In this document: piece after piece, positions 32,937-43,067 of the stretch | Layout of the letters: each line of letters starts with the position of its first letter | Position numbering within the stretch: the stretch's first letter is position 1 | Assembly (NCBI RefSeq): GCF_036323735.1 | Contig: NC_086036.1 | Location: 42,407,550-42,471,549 of the forward strand | Direction of reading: 5' to 3' | Source: Rattus norvegicus | Taxonomy: Eukaryota; Chordata; Mammalia; Rodentia; Muridae | DNA length: 64,000 nucleotides | Notes under the pieces: generated by a model | The model's input: only the letters and a program-made list of their open reading frames with translations | Told to the model about the DNA's origin: nothing | Database searches by the model: none | Made by a program: the position numbers and the translations under genes

Positions 32937-33720
32937 TTGCTTGGAATAAATGTGTTTATTAGGGATTTCAAATCACTCTCTCTTTGCAAGGGATGGTTTG
33001 TCTAACCTAGTACAAGGTTGAACATGGATCTATGGTTGTAGATTGACATCTTTAGTTGCACTGTATCATGATCTGGATATATTCCAGAACACTTCTGCTG
33101 TTGTTGCCTGTTCAAGGCCCAACTTAGGAATCCCCCATCTTTGTCCTCGTGTGCTTATCTGCCTGTTTAACTGTAGATTCAGTGAAGTGTACAATTTGGC
33201 CATAGGCCTCTAAGGACTGACCATGAAATTCAGTCTTTTGTTCTTGAAGGACGTTCTCTTCTTGCCCAAGCAAAGCAAGCCATTTATCGTTAGATATTAT
33301 AGTTGATAATACTCACAGAAACATGCTTGAGAAAACATCAAAGACTCCAATGGTACCTATCTATTTGATAGATCTACCATTCTGTGTTCAAACAGCTTCA
33401 TTCAAAACTGCCCTTTCAATGTCCAAACTGAGCTTGTCTTTGGTAGCCAAGTCTTGATTTACGGAGATTTCTGCAATGGTCTTTGATCCCTGTTTCTCCT
33501 CAGTCTCTACTTATTGGGCTTTCAGAGCACCGCTGAGACCATGTCCTCATTTTCACTGCTCTGCAGTAGCGATGGCTTACAGCTTGCTATTTCTTTGAGA
33601 ATTTATACGTTGTTATTATACTTATTGTCTGTCTCCCCTCTCCTGCCTGGTACTATAATACACTGCTTCAGTATTCTAATGGGACTGCGTGGGTCTGCCA
33701 TCAATAGCTTGATTTTTTTT
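32937..33720 (-). pseudogene. Possible processed pseudogene, antisense, parent unknown
   Basis: Read on the minus strand, a worn open stretch gives coiled-coil-like peptide pieces broken by stops and frameshifts: at about 33530-33400 (…VETEEKQGSKTIAEIS…, KDKLSLDIERAVLNEA) and 33270-33110 (…VLQEQKTEFHGQSLEAY…). It ends in a 3'-UTR-like segment with AATAAA at 32960-32955 and an A-rich run about 20 bp downstream (32937-32924). The order (coding remnant, poly(A) signal, A tract, no introns seen) fits a retroposed copy. I could not identify the parent gene. The borders are approximate and it may be chance. Confidence 0.35.
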
Positions 33721-34441
33721 TTTTAAAACAGGAAACCAAGACAATAAGAGCCTTGAGAAATGTGTATAGCTGTCTGGGGACATTAGTGTAAAATGAAAAC
33801 AGCACTGTCTTCTATCGCTTGCTTCTACCACTCCATTTTCACCCGTAAACAACTAGAGCTCTCAACTATTCACTGTAGGCATAAATAACAAAACAACAGC
33901 TTCAGGCATCAGGGGCTCATGTGGTAGACGCAGTAGAACGTCATTTTTCTGAAGTAATCCTCACATATTTTCATCTTTTTTTCCCTTCACCCACTCCCAT
34001 TCTTTTCCTTCCAGGAAATACTCAACTCTAAGGATAGGTAACTATTAGAAACTTTCTTGTAGGTTGACTTAACCCAAGTTAGATAGTGCAACTTGGCTTT
34101 GGGGAGATCAGTTCCAGGTAGAACTGGCTTTGAAGGATACTTCAAATCCTTTCCAGACACAGATGCTCTAGGAAACACTGACAAGTTAATGGGATTTTAC
34201 ACAGGGTTTGTGGGGTCCTGGGTCCAAGGAAGGATCACAAACTTGGACTGTTGTAAAGGCAGTCCATCTGGATGGTGAGACTTAAACTGGAACAGGATGT
34301 TCCGAAGCTGGTCTCCAGCTTCGTCCCCAGGGCTTGCTTAAGGTTCAGCAGTTACTCTTTGAAGACACTACTTTCTTTCCTCTGGACTTTGGTGACACTG
34401 TTTCATGCCTTCAAATGCTTCCTCTGATCTGATCTTAAGAT
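33721..34441. other. Unassigned non-coding sequence
   Basis: It starts with a T-rich run at 33713-33724. Nothing else is recognised. Confidence 0.4.
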
Positions 34442-34653
34442 TTAAATTTCATATCCATGTGTACATGTCTTCATGATGACTTTACATGTACCACATGTGT
34501 GCAGGAGCCCAGAGAGACAGGAAGAGGACATTGGAGCTCCTGAACTGGAGTCACAAACTGTTTTGAACTGTTGTGTTGGTGCTGGGAATAGAACCTGAGC
34601 CCTCTCTGAAAGACCAGAAAGGATATTTAGCTGCTGATCCATCTTGCTGGCCT
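34442..34653 (-). repeat. B3 SINE, antisense, old
   Basis: CATGTGTACATGTCTTCATG, GGACATTGGAGCTCCTG, TGCTGGGAATAGAACCTGAG and GATCCATCTTGCTGGCCT follow a reversed B3 with many changes. Confidence 0.8.
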
Positions 34654-35094
34654 TTCTAATCTGGTCTTAAAAGAGAGTAACATTTCCTTGTTACCGATTT
34701 CTGTTCTCTTCTGTTGCAATAATAGAGTTTGGGCTTGGCACACAGTTCTTGACCAAGAAACCACATTCTCCAGGCTTTCTTTCTCACAGAAGATTAAAAA
34801 TCCAAACATGGGCTTTTGGATTTCTACTTATTTTTGTGGGCCAGCATGAGTGTGGTTTTCCAACATGGGCTGCCAGTCTCCCACAGTTGCATGGGGACAT
34901 GGCCATATCTTGGTCTGGTCTCTGTTCAGGGAGCTAGTTCGAGAGACCTGTCTCACCCTTTTCAGAGTCCCTTCATCCCTGCATTCAGCATATAGCAAGT
35001 GACATGAATGGGAGGAAGCACCACAGACTTTGAAGTGAAGGGCTATCTTATTCAAGGCCCTTATGAGGAGAGAATGACTTTCATGTACCCAAGC
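34654..35094. other. Unassigned non-coding sequence
   Basis: No element is recognised. Confidence 0.4.
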
Positions 35095-35275
35095 TTGATG
35101 CATAGCACTTGACACACATGTTCACTGAATTGTCGCAGTCACTATAGGAGATGAGTACTTCATCATGTGACTGAGGTCCCTGTTTAATGTGAGGGATAAG
35201 GAGGCCACAAAGCTTAGAAGTAAACCTATTCTCTACTCCTCTTCTGTCACATCAGCTAGGACCTAGTTCCCTTAG
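35095..35275 (-). repeat. MIR SINE, antisense, diverged
   Basis: AGCACTTGACACACATGTTC, GAGATGAGTACTTCATCATG, GACTGAGGTCCC and AGCTTAGAAGTAAACC run in antisense MIR order. Confidence 0.45.
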
Positions 35276-35309
35276 AAGCAGCTCTTGCAAAAACTTCCCA
35301 GGATTTCAG

Positions 35310-35930
35310 TTTATATTATTATTAATTATATCAAGGTTATGATATAATTATATCATTTTTCCCTTTCCTTTCCTCCCTTCTGTCCTTCCCATGTACCACA
35401 CCCTGTCCTCCTGATCTCTTTCAAAATCATGATTTTTTTCTTTAATTGATGTTTCTTTAATTGAATACAACCAGTTTAATAGTCTATTTACTGTTATGTT
35501 TCATGTATGTATGTTTTCAGGGCTGACCATTTGGTATTGGATAATTGGTGTTTGGAGAAGGCTGTTTCTCCTGCTCTTAGCATTCTTCAGTTGCCTATAG
35601 TTCTTTGTCAGGGTTGAGGCCTCCTGAGCTTCCCTGTTTCCATTTTAAACTGTGCTTGTTCAGGTCAAGTTTAGGCAGCCATTAGGCACCAATGTTTGTG
35701 ACATTTTTTTTTTTTATGAGACACATTCTCACAGCAAACTTCCTGTTCCTCTGACTCTTATAATCTCTCCTCCCCCTCTTCTGCAATCATCCTGAGGTGT
35801 AGGAATTGTGTTGGGGCTGGGCTCTACAACTCTGTATTTAGATGGGTTATAGTTTTCTGTGGTGCTTTCTGACAGTTGCAAAGGAATGTGTCCTTAATGA
35901 AGGGTGAGAACTATGTTTATATCTGTTTCT
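35310..35930 (-). repeat. L1/Lx-like 3' region, antisense
   Basis: A pyrimidine-rich block (CCCTTTCCTTTCCTCCCTTC), GGGCTGACCATTTGGTATTG, TTAGGCAGCCATTAGGC, CTGAGGTGTAGGAATTGTG and GGTTATAGTTTTCTGTGG occur in the order I associate with rodent L1 3' sequence. Pyrimidine bias on the plus strand implies that the sense L1 lies on the minus strand. Confidence 0.6.
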
Positions 35931-35949
35931 CAAAAAGAAGTGAACAAGA

Positions 35950-36045
35950 GGGAGAGGTAAGTGGATCTCTATGAATTCAAGGCCAGTGTTGTCTACTAGG
36001 GAGTTCCAGATCAAACAGGAACACACAGTGAGATCCGGTCCCAAC
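35950..36045 (+). repeat. B1 fragment
   Basis: GAGGTAAGTGGATCTCTATG, AATTCAAGGCCAGTGTTG and GAGTTCCAGATCAAACAGG. The 5' quarter is missing. Confidence 0.7.
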
Positions 36046-36769
36046 ATAAATAAGAGAAAGCCCAAATGCACATCTTGTGAACACCTCCAGGGATGGCAAA
36101 GGTAGGAGTACAAAGGAGGCCTATAGAGTTGTCTCTTTGGCTCCTTCCTGTGTTTCTTCTCCACTCAAGGGTTGAAGACTCCAAAGTCTGTGCTTCAGGT
36201 AGAACCCGAGCTTCTGTCTGGAAGCCTGGCCCATCTCTCTCACACTATCACACCTGTCCCCTTGAAGGTCCCATGGCTGGACTTTCCATTTGCTTCTTTT
36301 ACTCAGATGCTCTGTCTTGATTAGGGTGGAGAAGCACACAACATCAGTTTGGGGAGAACTAGAGGAATCCTTCTATGCTGTGAGAATTTTGAGAGATTTC
36401 AACCTACTAAGCTTGGATAAGGTGGTCTCTTGGAGAAGTATAACCCAGCTTGTCAGAATATATGCTACTGGGTAGCTGAGAAGACGATTTTGGCTCGTAC
36501 TGCCTAGTTTATGCAAAGCATTCATTTATGCAGACTACTATTGTTGTGTAAGTCTATTGTCAACACTTGCTGCTCTGTGTCTGACCATCCCCTGCAAAAA
36601 TCTTCCTGCCCATTCATAACCCACCTCTCCGAAGCAGAGCCTATCTTTGTCAAGGCTTGGCTCCGACTGAACCTCTGGGAAGCCTCTTTAAACCTGGCAG
36701 GCAGAATTAATCCCTTGTCTTTTGCAGCCCACAAGCTTTGTTGACACAATGGAAGCAGTACTCAGGCAC
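36046..36769. other. Unassigned non-coding sequence
   Basis: No element is recognised. Open frames on both strands (36093-36749) overlap and have no signature. Confidence 0.4.
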
Positions 36770-36905
36770 TTACCACAGTGTGCTGTAATGAGCTGTTTAC
36801 TTGTCTCCATTTCCCACTATGTATTGGCTTCCTTAAGGAAAGTGACTAGATCTTATTCATCCCTTAATCCTCCGCAGCTAAATAAATATTTGCCAAATTA
36901 AATTG
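36770..36905 (+). repeat. L2 3' end
   Basis: TACTTGTCTCCATTTCCCAC, TCCTTAAGGAAAGTGACTAG, CTTATTCATCCCTTAATCC and AATAAATATTTGCCAAAT match the terminal L2 segment in sense orientation. Confidence 0.55.
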
Positions 36906-37025
36906 AATTCTCACCCCTAATTTGATATACTGTATCAAGTTCAGAATTCCTTGATTATTAAGGCTCCTGGATACAAATGTACCTTTGGTTTGCTAACTTT
37001 CTGGTGGAGGTAGATACATTCTCTA

Positions 37026-37059
37026 CTATCTATCCATCTATCTATCTATATCATCTCTC

Positions 37060-37113
<54 letters not shown>

Positions 37114-37296
37114 ATCATCTGTCTATTATCTATCTATATCTATTTATCAATCATCTATTTATATCTATGTATCTATCATCTATCTCTATCTATCTATCTC
37201 TATCATCATCATCTGACTGTCTGTCTATTATCTATCTATATCTATTTATCAATCATCTATTTCTATGTATCTATGTATGTATGTATCTATCATCTA

Positions 37297-37339
<43 letters not shown>

Positions 37340-37379
37340 GTATCTATCTATGTATCTATCTATGTATCTATCTATCTAG
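37026..37379 (+). repeat. Complex (TATC)n microsatellite
   Basis: About 350 bp of TATC/CTAT repeats with TATG and CATCATC variants. A non-simple block starting GTCTATTATCTATC occurs at 37121-37162 and again at 37223-37264, an internal duplication with an offset of 102 bp. The Tyr/Ser/Ile-rich open frames are artefacts. Confidence 0.97.
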
Positions 37380-37389
37380 CTTGAACACT

Positions 37390-37575
37390 GGTAAGTTCTG
37401 TTTTCTTGGACAAGTTGCTTACCTTCTCAGTGCCTTAGTTTCCTAGTCTACAGAGTGAAGCTTATGGCAGCACCTACTTCATAGTAAGATGATATTGATA
37501 CTAAGATGAAGCGAGTTAATCTTTCAGGCCACTCAGAATACATCCTGATACACAGAAAGTTCTGCTGAAATGTTT
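37390..37575 (+). repeat. MIR SINE
   Basis: TTGGACAAGTTGCTTACC, CTCAGTGCCTTAGTTTCC, GCACCTACTTCATAGTAAG and GCGAGTTAATCTTTC follow the MIR core clearly in sense orientation. Confidence 0.8.
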
Positions 37576-38554
37576 AGTTACATTGTTAGTGCCAGAAAGA
37601 ATAAAAAACAATGTGCCTGCCTTACATGTATATAGAGTTTAACATTAGAAGTTTTAGTTGGGGAGCATTTCTACAATATGGGGTACCTGCAATTTTCTGT
37701 GGGCTCTCACAGGGTTACTATTTGTCCCATCCATTGGGGCCTTGATTCCTACTCTTTCAATTTTTGTCCTTTTCATTGGTCTTATTTTTATCTGAAGGGT
37801 TGACCTAGTGTCTTGCATGCTTGAACTAGTGAGGAAGCTAACAGAGAACACCTAGTAAAGCAGCTGGTGAACAAATGAGTCACCAGTGGAACCCACACAA
37901 AACACCTGGAATCCATGACTCGAAACTGTCTAGTCAGATACTTGGAGTCACAATCCACAAATGAGCAAATAAACCCCCTCCTTCCTACTCCAACCCTGAC
38001 AGGCAGGTGCTTATATTTTGAGGAACAAACCTACATGGACACCTGGTTGTCCAAACATTTAAGCCTATTTCTCCTATGGCTAGCCTGTATCCTTGTCCTG
38101 TTCAAGCCAGGATGAAAGAGTTGATGTAGAAGGATCATCACTAATGCAAGAATGCTGTTTGCTCTGTCTGCCATGTCTCAGCCCTGAAATACATTTGCTA
38201 TGTAATAAGTACATGGTCTTCACAGAACAACTGCTTTTAACTTTTACTGATTCCTATATTCCTGTATTTCAGGTATCATTTTATATGAGTGTTGTCCTCT
38301 TTGCAGAGGGAGAAGTTTGCCTACAGCATCATCATGACAAGTCACCCTTGTGTAACACTTGGAAACTATTTAATACACACTTTTGGATAAAATATTGACA
38401 CTGGCTTGACTAAGTTGTTATATGGGAGATAAAGACAATAGATGCTATGGCCAGTACATGATTCACTCTTTCATTTATTAAAGAAGTATCAAACCTGTTT
38501 GGCAGGTTTGGTGCCAGGTGCTAGCCAGAGAAACACAATTAATATACACCAAAC
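37576..38554. other. Unassigned non-coding sequence
   Basis: About 1 kb without recognised elements. The 38093-38398 open frame (101 codons) has no domain. Confidence 0.4.
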
Positions 38555-38970
38555 TATACCATCGTTTACAGTATCATTCAATCTGTAGTATTATTCAGCT
38601 TTCTGTAACAAATACCCAAAATGACCAACTTACAAAAAGAAAAGGGTTGTTTGGGGTCTCAGCTTGGAGGTTTTAGTCTATACTGTGTCTGGTCTGGGAG
38701 CCTGTTGTCTACCATGATGAAAGTTCACGGTAGAGTAGAGTAGACCTGCTGACTTCATGGTCCAGAAGTGAAAGAGAGCCTGGGTACCCACAATCTTCTC
38801 TAAAAGATGCTCTCAATAACCTGAAGACATCCCATTTGGTTTTATGTATCAAAGTTCTACCCCCCACCCAATGGTGGGGTTTTGCTTGGGGACCAAGTGA
38901 TCAGCACATGGGCCTTTGGGGACACTTTATAATACCCTGACCCAGGATTGTAGGCATTAATCATAATGTC
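38555..38970 (-). mobile_element. LTR-like interspersed repeat (MaLR-type), copy 4, antisense
   Basis: CTTTCTGTAACAAATACCC, TTTGGGGTCTCAGCTTGGAGG, GAAGTGAAAGAGAGCCTG, GGGGACCAAGTGATCAGC and ATGGGCCTTTGGGGACAC are the reversed order of an old LTR-like family. It appears older than copies 1-3. Confidence 0.5.
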
Positions 38971-39754
38971 TATCCACTGTAAAATCAAAATGGTCACAGA
39001 GTTTTTATGAAGCGACTGGAATTTCACTGATCTCAAGGAACTGAATGACTCGAGTTAGTGCTGTCACATGTTCAAGCAGAGGAGTATGGCAGAGAGACAG
39101 GATGAGCACACCATAGGTGGGAGTATGACCAGTTTGGCAGGAATGGATAACAGGAAGCTTTGCATTTGATGTAGATGGAAACAGGTCCCGAGAAGAGAAT
39201 GATGTAACAAAACTGGAAAGAAGATACTCAAACAATGTGTTGAAAGTAGAATTGGAAAACAGGGAGCAAAACCTTGGTCCTGTGGGAGTCACAACAGCAA
39301 TGTGGAGATGGAGGGAAAATGAGGGCTTATGATATCCAGAAGGAAAAGCAGAACCCACAGGTCATCCTTATTGCGTTAGCATAGAGTTCCAGCACATTTT
39401 CTTACCTGTGAGAATCTTGAGGTTGCTTTTGTGCCTCATTGCTATTAACTCTGGACCAGTCCCACCTTAACCCTCTTTATGAGCTGTTGATACTTAGAGC
39501 CAGGACACAGCATGACAACGGGGAGGGACCAAGTTGGAACTGGAAGGTTTCTGCTGCTTTGTGGTGTGGTGATGATGTTCATGATGGATGTTGATGAAAT
39601 GACAGGCCAGCCCCTGCAAATCTCTGCCAGTTGGTCTGGGACATCAATGAATCATCCTTGTTGCAGATACAGTTATGCTTGATGAATGACAGATACCTGA
39701 CTCCTGTTTCCTTTTGGCCATATCCTTTCCCACAGCATCTTTTCAAAAGTTTTT
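38971..39754. other. Unassigned non-coding sequence
   Basis: It includes the reverse open frame 39005-39358 (117 codons), which shows no domain or splice evidence. Confidence 0.4.
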
Positions 39755-39784
39755 TTTGTTGTTGTTGTTTTAATTTTGAATTAG

Positions 39785-39843
<59 letters not shown>

Positions 39844-39994
39844 CAATTGCCACAGAGCTCAGAAGAATTTGTAGGTTCCCCTGGAGCTATAGTTACAGGT
39901 TGTTGGAAGGTGCTCACAAGGGTGCTGGAAATTGAGTTTCAGTACTCTGTAAAAACAGACTGTGTTCTTAACTGCTGAGCCACTTTCCCAGCCC
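39755..39994 (-). repeat. B3-type SINE, antisense, with internal (GT)n
   Basis: The body CCCCTGGAGCTATAGTTACAG, GGTGCTGGAAATTGAG and GAGCCACTTTCCCAGCCCC reads as reversed B3. Its GTGTGT-rich part has grown to (GT)27 at 39787-39840. Confidence 0.85.
39787..39840 (+). repeat. (GT)27 microsatellite
   Basis: A pure GT run within the antisense B3. Confidence 0.97.
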
Positions 39995-40008
39995 CTGATT
40001 CCTATTTC

Positions 40009-40427
40009 CTTTTTTTCCCCTCCATCTTTATTAACTTGAGTATTTCTTATTTACATTTCAATTGTTAGTCCCCTTCCCGGTTTCCGGGCCAACATCCCCC
40101 TAGCCCCTCCCCCTCCCCTTCTGTATGGGTGTTCCCCTCCCCATCCTCCCCCCATTGCCGCCCTCCCCCCAACAATCACATTCACTGGGGGTTCAGTCTT
40201 GGCAGGACCAAGGGCTTCCCCTTCCACTGGTGCTCTTACTAGGCTATTCATTGCTACCTATGAGGTTGGAGCCCAGGGTCAGTCCATGTATAGTCTTTGG
40301 GTAGTGGCTTAGTCCCTGGAAGCTCTGGTTGTTTGGCATTGTTGTTCGTATGGGGTCTCAAACCCCTTCAAGCTCTTTCAGTCCTTTTTAAGATTCCTTC
40401 AACGGGGGTCCCGTTCTCAGTTCAGTG
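40009..40427 (-). mobile_element. Rat L1 3' end, 5'-truncated young insertion, antisense
   Basis: The plus strand shows TTTTTTTCCCC (minus-strand A tail), CTTATTTACATTTCAATTG, a C-rich block that is the reversed G-rich L1 3'-UTR tract (about 40100-40170), GCTCTTACTAGGCTATTC and CGGGGGTCCCGTTCTCAG. An exact 14-bp duplication CTGATTCCTATTTC flanks it at 39995-40008 and 40428-40441. The insert is 419 bp, so all ORF sequence is missing. It landed at the head end of the B3. Confidence 0.93.
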
Positions 40428-41819
40428 CTGATTCCTATTTCTAATAAGAAAATACAAACAATAGCTTAACAGAGGTCTTGGGTCAATGAATCCATCTCTC
40501 CTGAACCCTGAATTTCTTTTGTACATACCTTGACCCTGCGAAACTGACACTCTCTGCAGCTTAATAAAGCTTCCACCATAAGGACGCAGCTCTCTCAGCT
40601 GTGCAGAGGAACTTACCAACAGCATCACAGTTTTTTTGCTTTTCTCTGAAATATAAAAGTGCTGACGGCCCACCCTTGTGCCCCTAGGAGCTCCTGGTTT
40701 TCACAATAATCAATTTTCCCTCCCAATTACTCTTTACCTCTCTTTCTTTCTGATCCTCTCAGTCTCTCCCTAGAACAGAACAGGCTTCTAAGAGAGAATG
40801 ACCAAATATAGCAAAATAAAATATAGTAAGATAACACAAAATCATCATATCAAGCCCACACAAGGCAAACCAGTAGAAGAGAGCCCCAATGAGATACGCC
40901 CTCATTCACACACTCAGGAGTCCCATAAAAATACCAAGCTGAAAGCTATACTACATATTCAGAGGGCCTGGTGCTGACCTGGGTTGGCCTGTGCTTGCTG
41001 CTTCAGTCTCTGTGAGTGCATATGAGCTTCACTCAGTTGACTCTGAGAATCTTTTTATCTTGCTGTGCTCCATGACTTCTGGCTTTTAGGCTCTTTCTGC
41101 CTCCTCTTCTGTGAGGGTTTCCTGAACTCTGAGGGGAGGGATTTGATGGAGATATTCCAACTACAGCAGTGTGTTCCCAGGGCTTTCTTTCTGTGTGATG
41201 TCTGGTTCAGGAGCTTTGCATCTGTTCCTGTCTGCTGCAGGAGGAAGCTTCTCTAATGATGACTAAAAGGGCCATGGTCCTTGAGTGCAGCATAGCCCCA
41301 AACACATCCAGAGTTATCTTTTAGAATATACTGGAGTTGGGACAGGACACAAAGCAAGGAATTTTCCACGTTGAGTGCAAAGAGGCAGAGAAAAGTAATC
41401 TCAGAGAAAAGAGAAGAAAGAAGTAACTCAGAGGACAGGAAAAAAGTCAATATGCAAATCTTAGGGTGGAGGAAAAAACACAGCTCTTGCCAGCTTCCCT
41501 CTTGGTCTCTGTATTCCTCCCCTTTCTCTTCAACTAAGTTGACTAAAGTTTCTTCCTTGCAACCAGAGTTCTTGCCAAGGATCTGAAGTCACAAATTATG
41601 ATTTTTCCCCCTCTTCTTTCCCTTTCCAGGCCCTAAACCTAGGAAAATAAAGCAAAACAAAATAACCAGTAGCTATGCAACGGTGATCAAACACTATGGT
41701 GAAATTCTTTTTTCATTATTCGTTTGCAAACTGGTCTGAAAGAATACCATTTACAATTTTGTTTTATAAAAATCAACTGTGAGCTGCCAACATCTAGGTA
41801 AATGATTTTTCACACTTGT
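40428..41819. other. Unassigned non-coding sequence
   Basis: About 1.4 kb without a recognised element. Purine-rich at 41385-41450. Confidence 0.45.
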
Positions 41820-41915
41820 TTAAATGTGTGTGTGTGTATGTCCATGTATGCATGTGTACATGTGTGTGTGTCTGTGTGTGTGTGTCCGTGTGTGTGTCTG
41901 CACATATACATGTGA
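41820..41915 (+). repeat. Imperfect GT-rich tract
   Basis: TGTGTGTG blocks interrupted by TATGTCCATG, CATGTACATG and CCGTG. Confidence 0.85.
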
Positions 41916-42024
41916 TATACCTTGTCCTGTTTGTTAGTTAATGGTAGAGAACACAATACAAAACAGGTTTTAGACTGATGGCTGATCTCTAGGGACTGTC
42001 TAAGACTTTTAGACATAAGTTCCT

Positions 42025-42135
42025 TTATTAATCCTAAAATAAGGACAGCAATACTGTCAACCTTGGATTGTTATAAGGATTAAATTACAGCCTTTTACAG
42101 TCACAAGTGCCTGAGACACAACAAGCCTCTGTGAA
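42025..42135 (+). repeat. MIR fragment
   Basis: TAAAATAAGGACAGCAATAC, GATTGTTATAAGGATTAAAT and AGTGCCTGAGACACAACAAG resemble the MIR 3' half. Confidence 0.55.
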
Positions 42136-42892
42136 TGACAAGTCCTTCTTTCTTCTTGGCCATGATCAGATGAGTTCCAGCCACTACTATAAGTCCTTTT
42201 GCCAAGTAAGCCCTACAAACACATCAACCACTGGCTTAATTTTGCTAAGCTCAAAACAAAGGGAAGTTGACTTTGCCATTACTTACAATCCTCCCTCAAA
42301 GGAGGCTGTTTTGATTATTCTCTGACCTTGGGAAGAAAGGAGGATTTCTTTTCTGAGAGAGGCAAATACAAATACTAACTCCAAGAGTTAGGCATTAAAA
42401 AATGTGTTTATTCTCCTGAATGGACTAAAGCTTGTGAGCGGAAGGTCTTTATGAATGATGGCCTCCTCTTAGACTCTTTCAGTCAGCTGGAGGGATCTTG
42501 ATTTGATTTGGGTGTGATTCAGTTTGTAACTGAATTAGCTTTGCACTCCATTAAAAACCTATCGGCTGACTTGCCCTGCAGAAATTTTGCTTTTATGAAC
42601 AAGACTTCATGTTAGAGAGTCCCCTCCTCTTTTTCTTTCTGAGAGTTATTTAGCCTAAACCTTTCTGGGCTTCCCTTACTGGTGTTTCTGTATCTTAATT
42701 TTTATAAGGACACGTGTCCATTATAGCATCCCTGTTAGCTATGGGTTTTGTTCTTTGGAATGGAGATGGATTTCTCAAATTTTTGTGGACATTTATGCTG
42801 AAAAGTCTGTCATGGGAGAATTTGAAAAGTCCTATGTAGAGCAGAACAATCTAGATTAATGAGAAGACTGGAAAATGTTCTAACAGCAGATG
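42136..42892. other. Unassigned non-coding sequence
   Basis: No element is recognised. Confidence 0.4.
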
Positions 42893-43067
42893 TGAGCTAG
42901 GTGAGGTGGCATATACCTTTAATCTTAGCACTTGAGAGGCAGAGCCAGATAGATCTCTTTGAGTCTGAGGCCAGCTTGGTCTACATAGTGAGTTTCAGGA
43001 CAGTCAGGCCAAACAGAATACCTTATCACAAACAAACAAACAAACAAACAAACAAACAAACAAACAG
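42893..43067 (+). repeat. B1 SINE with (AAAC)n tail
   Basis: GAGCTAGGTGAGGTGGCATA, AATCTTAGCACTTGAGAGGC and GGCCAGCTTGGTCTACATAG give B1. Its tail has become about nine to ten AAAC units at 43028-43067. Confidence 0.93.

Noticed and set aside
39005..39358. A 117-codon reverse open frame.
   Set aside because: No domain, no hydrophobic or repeat pattern, no splice context.
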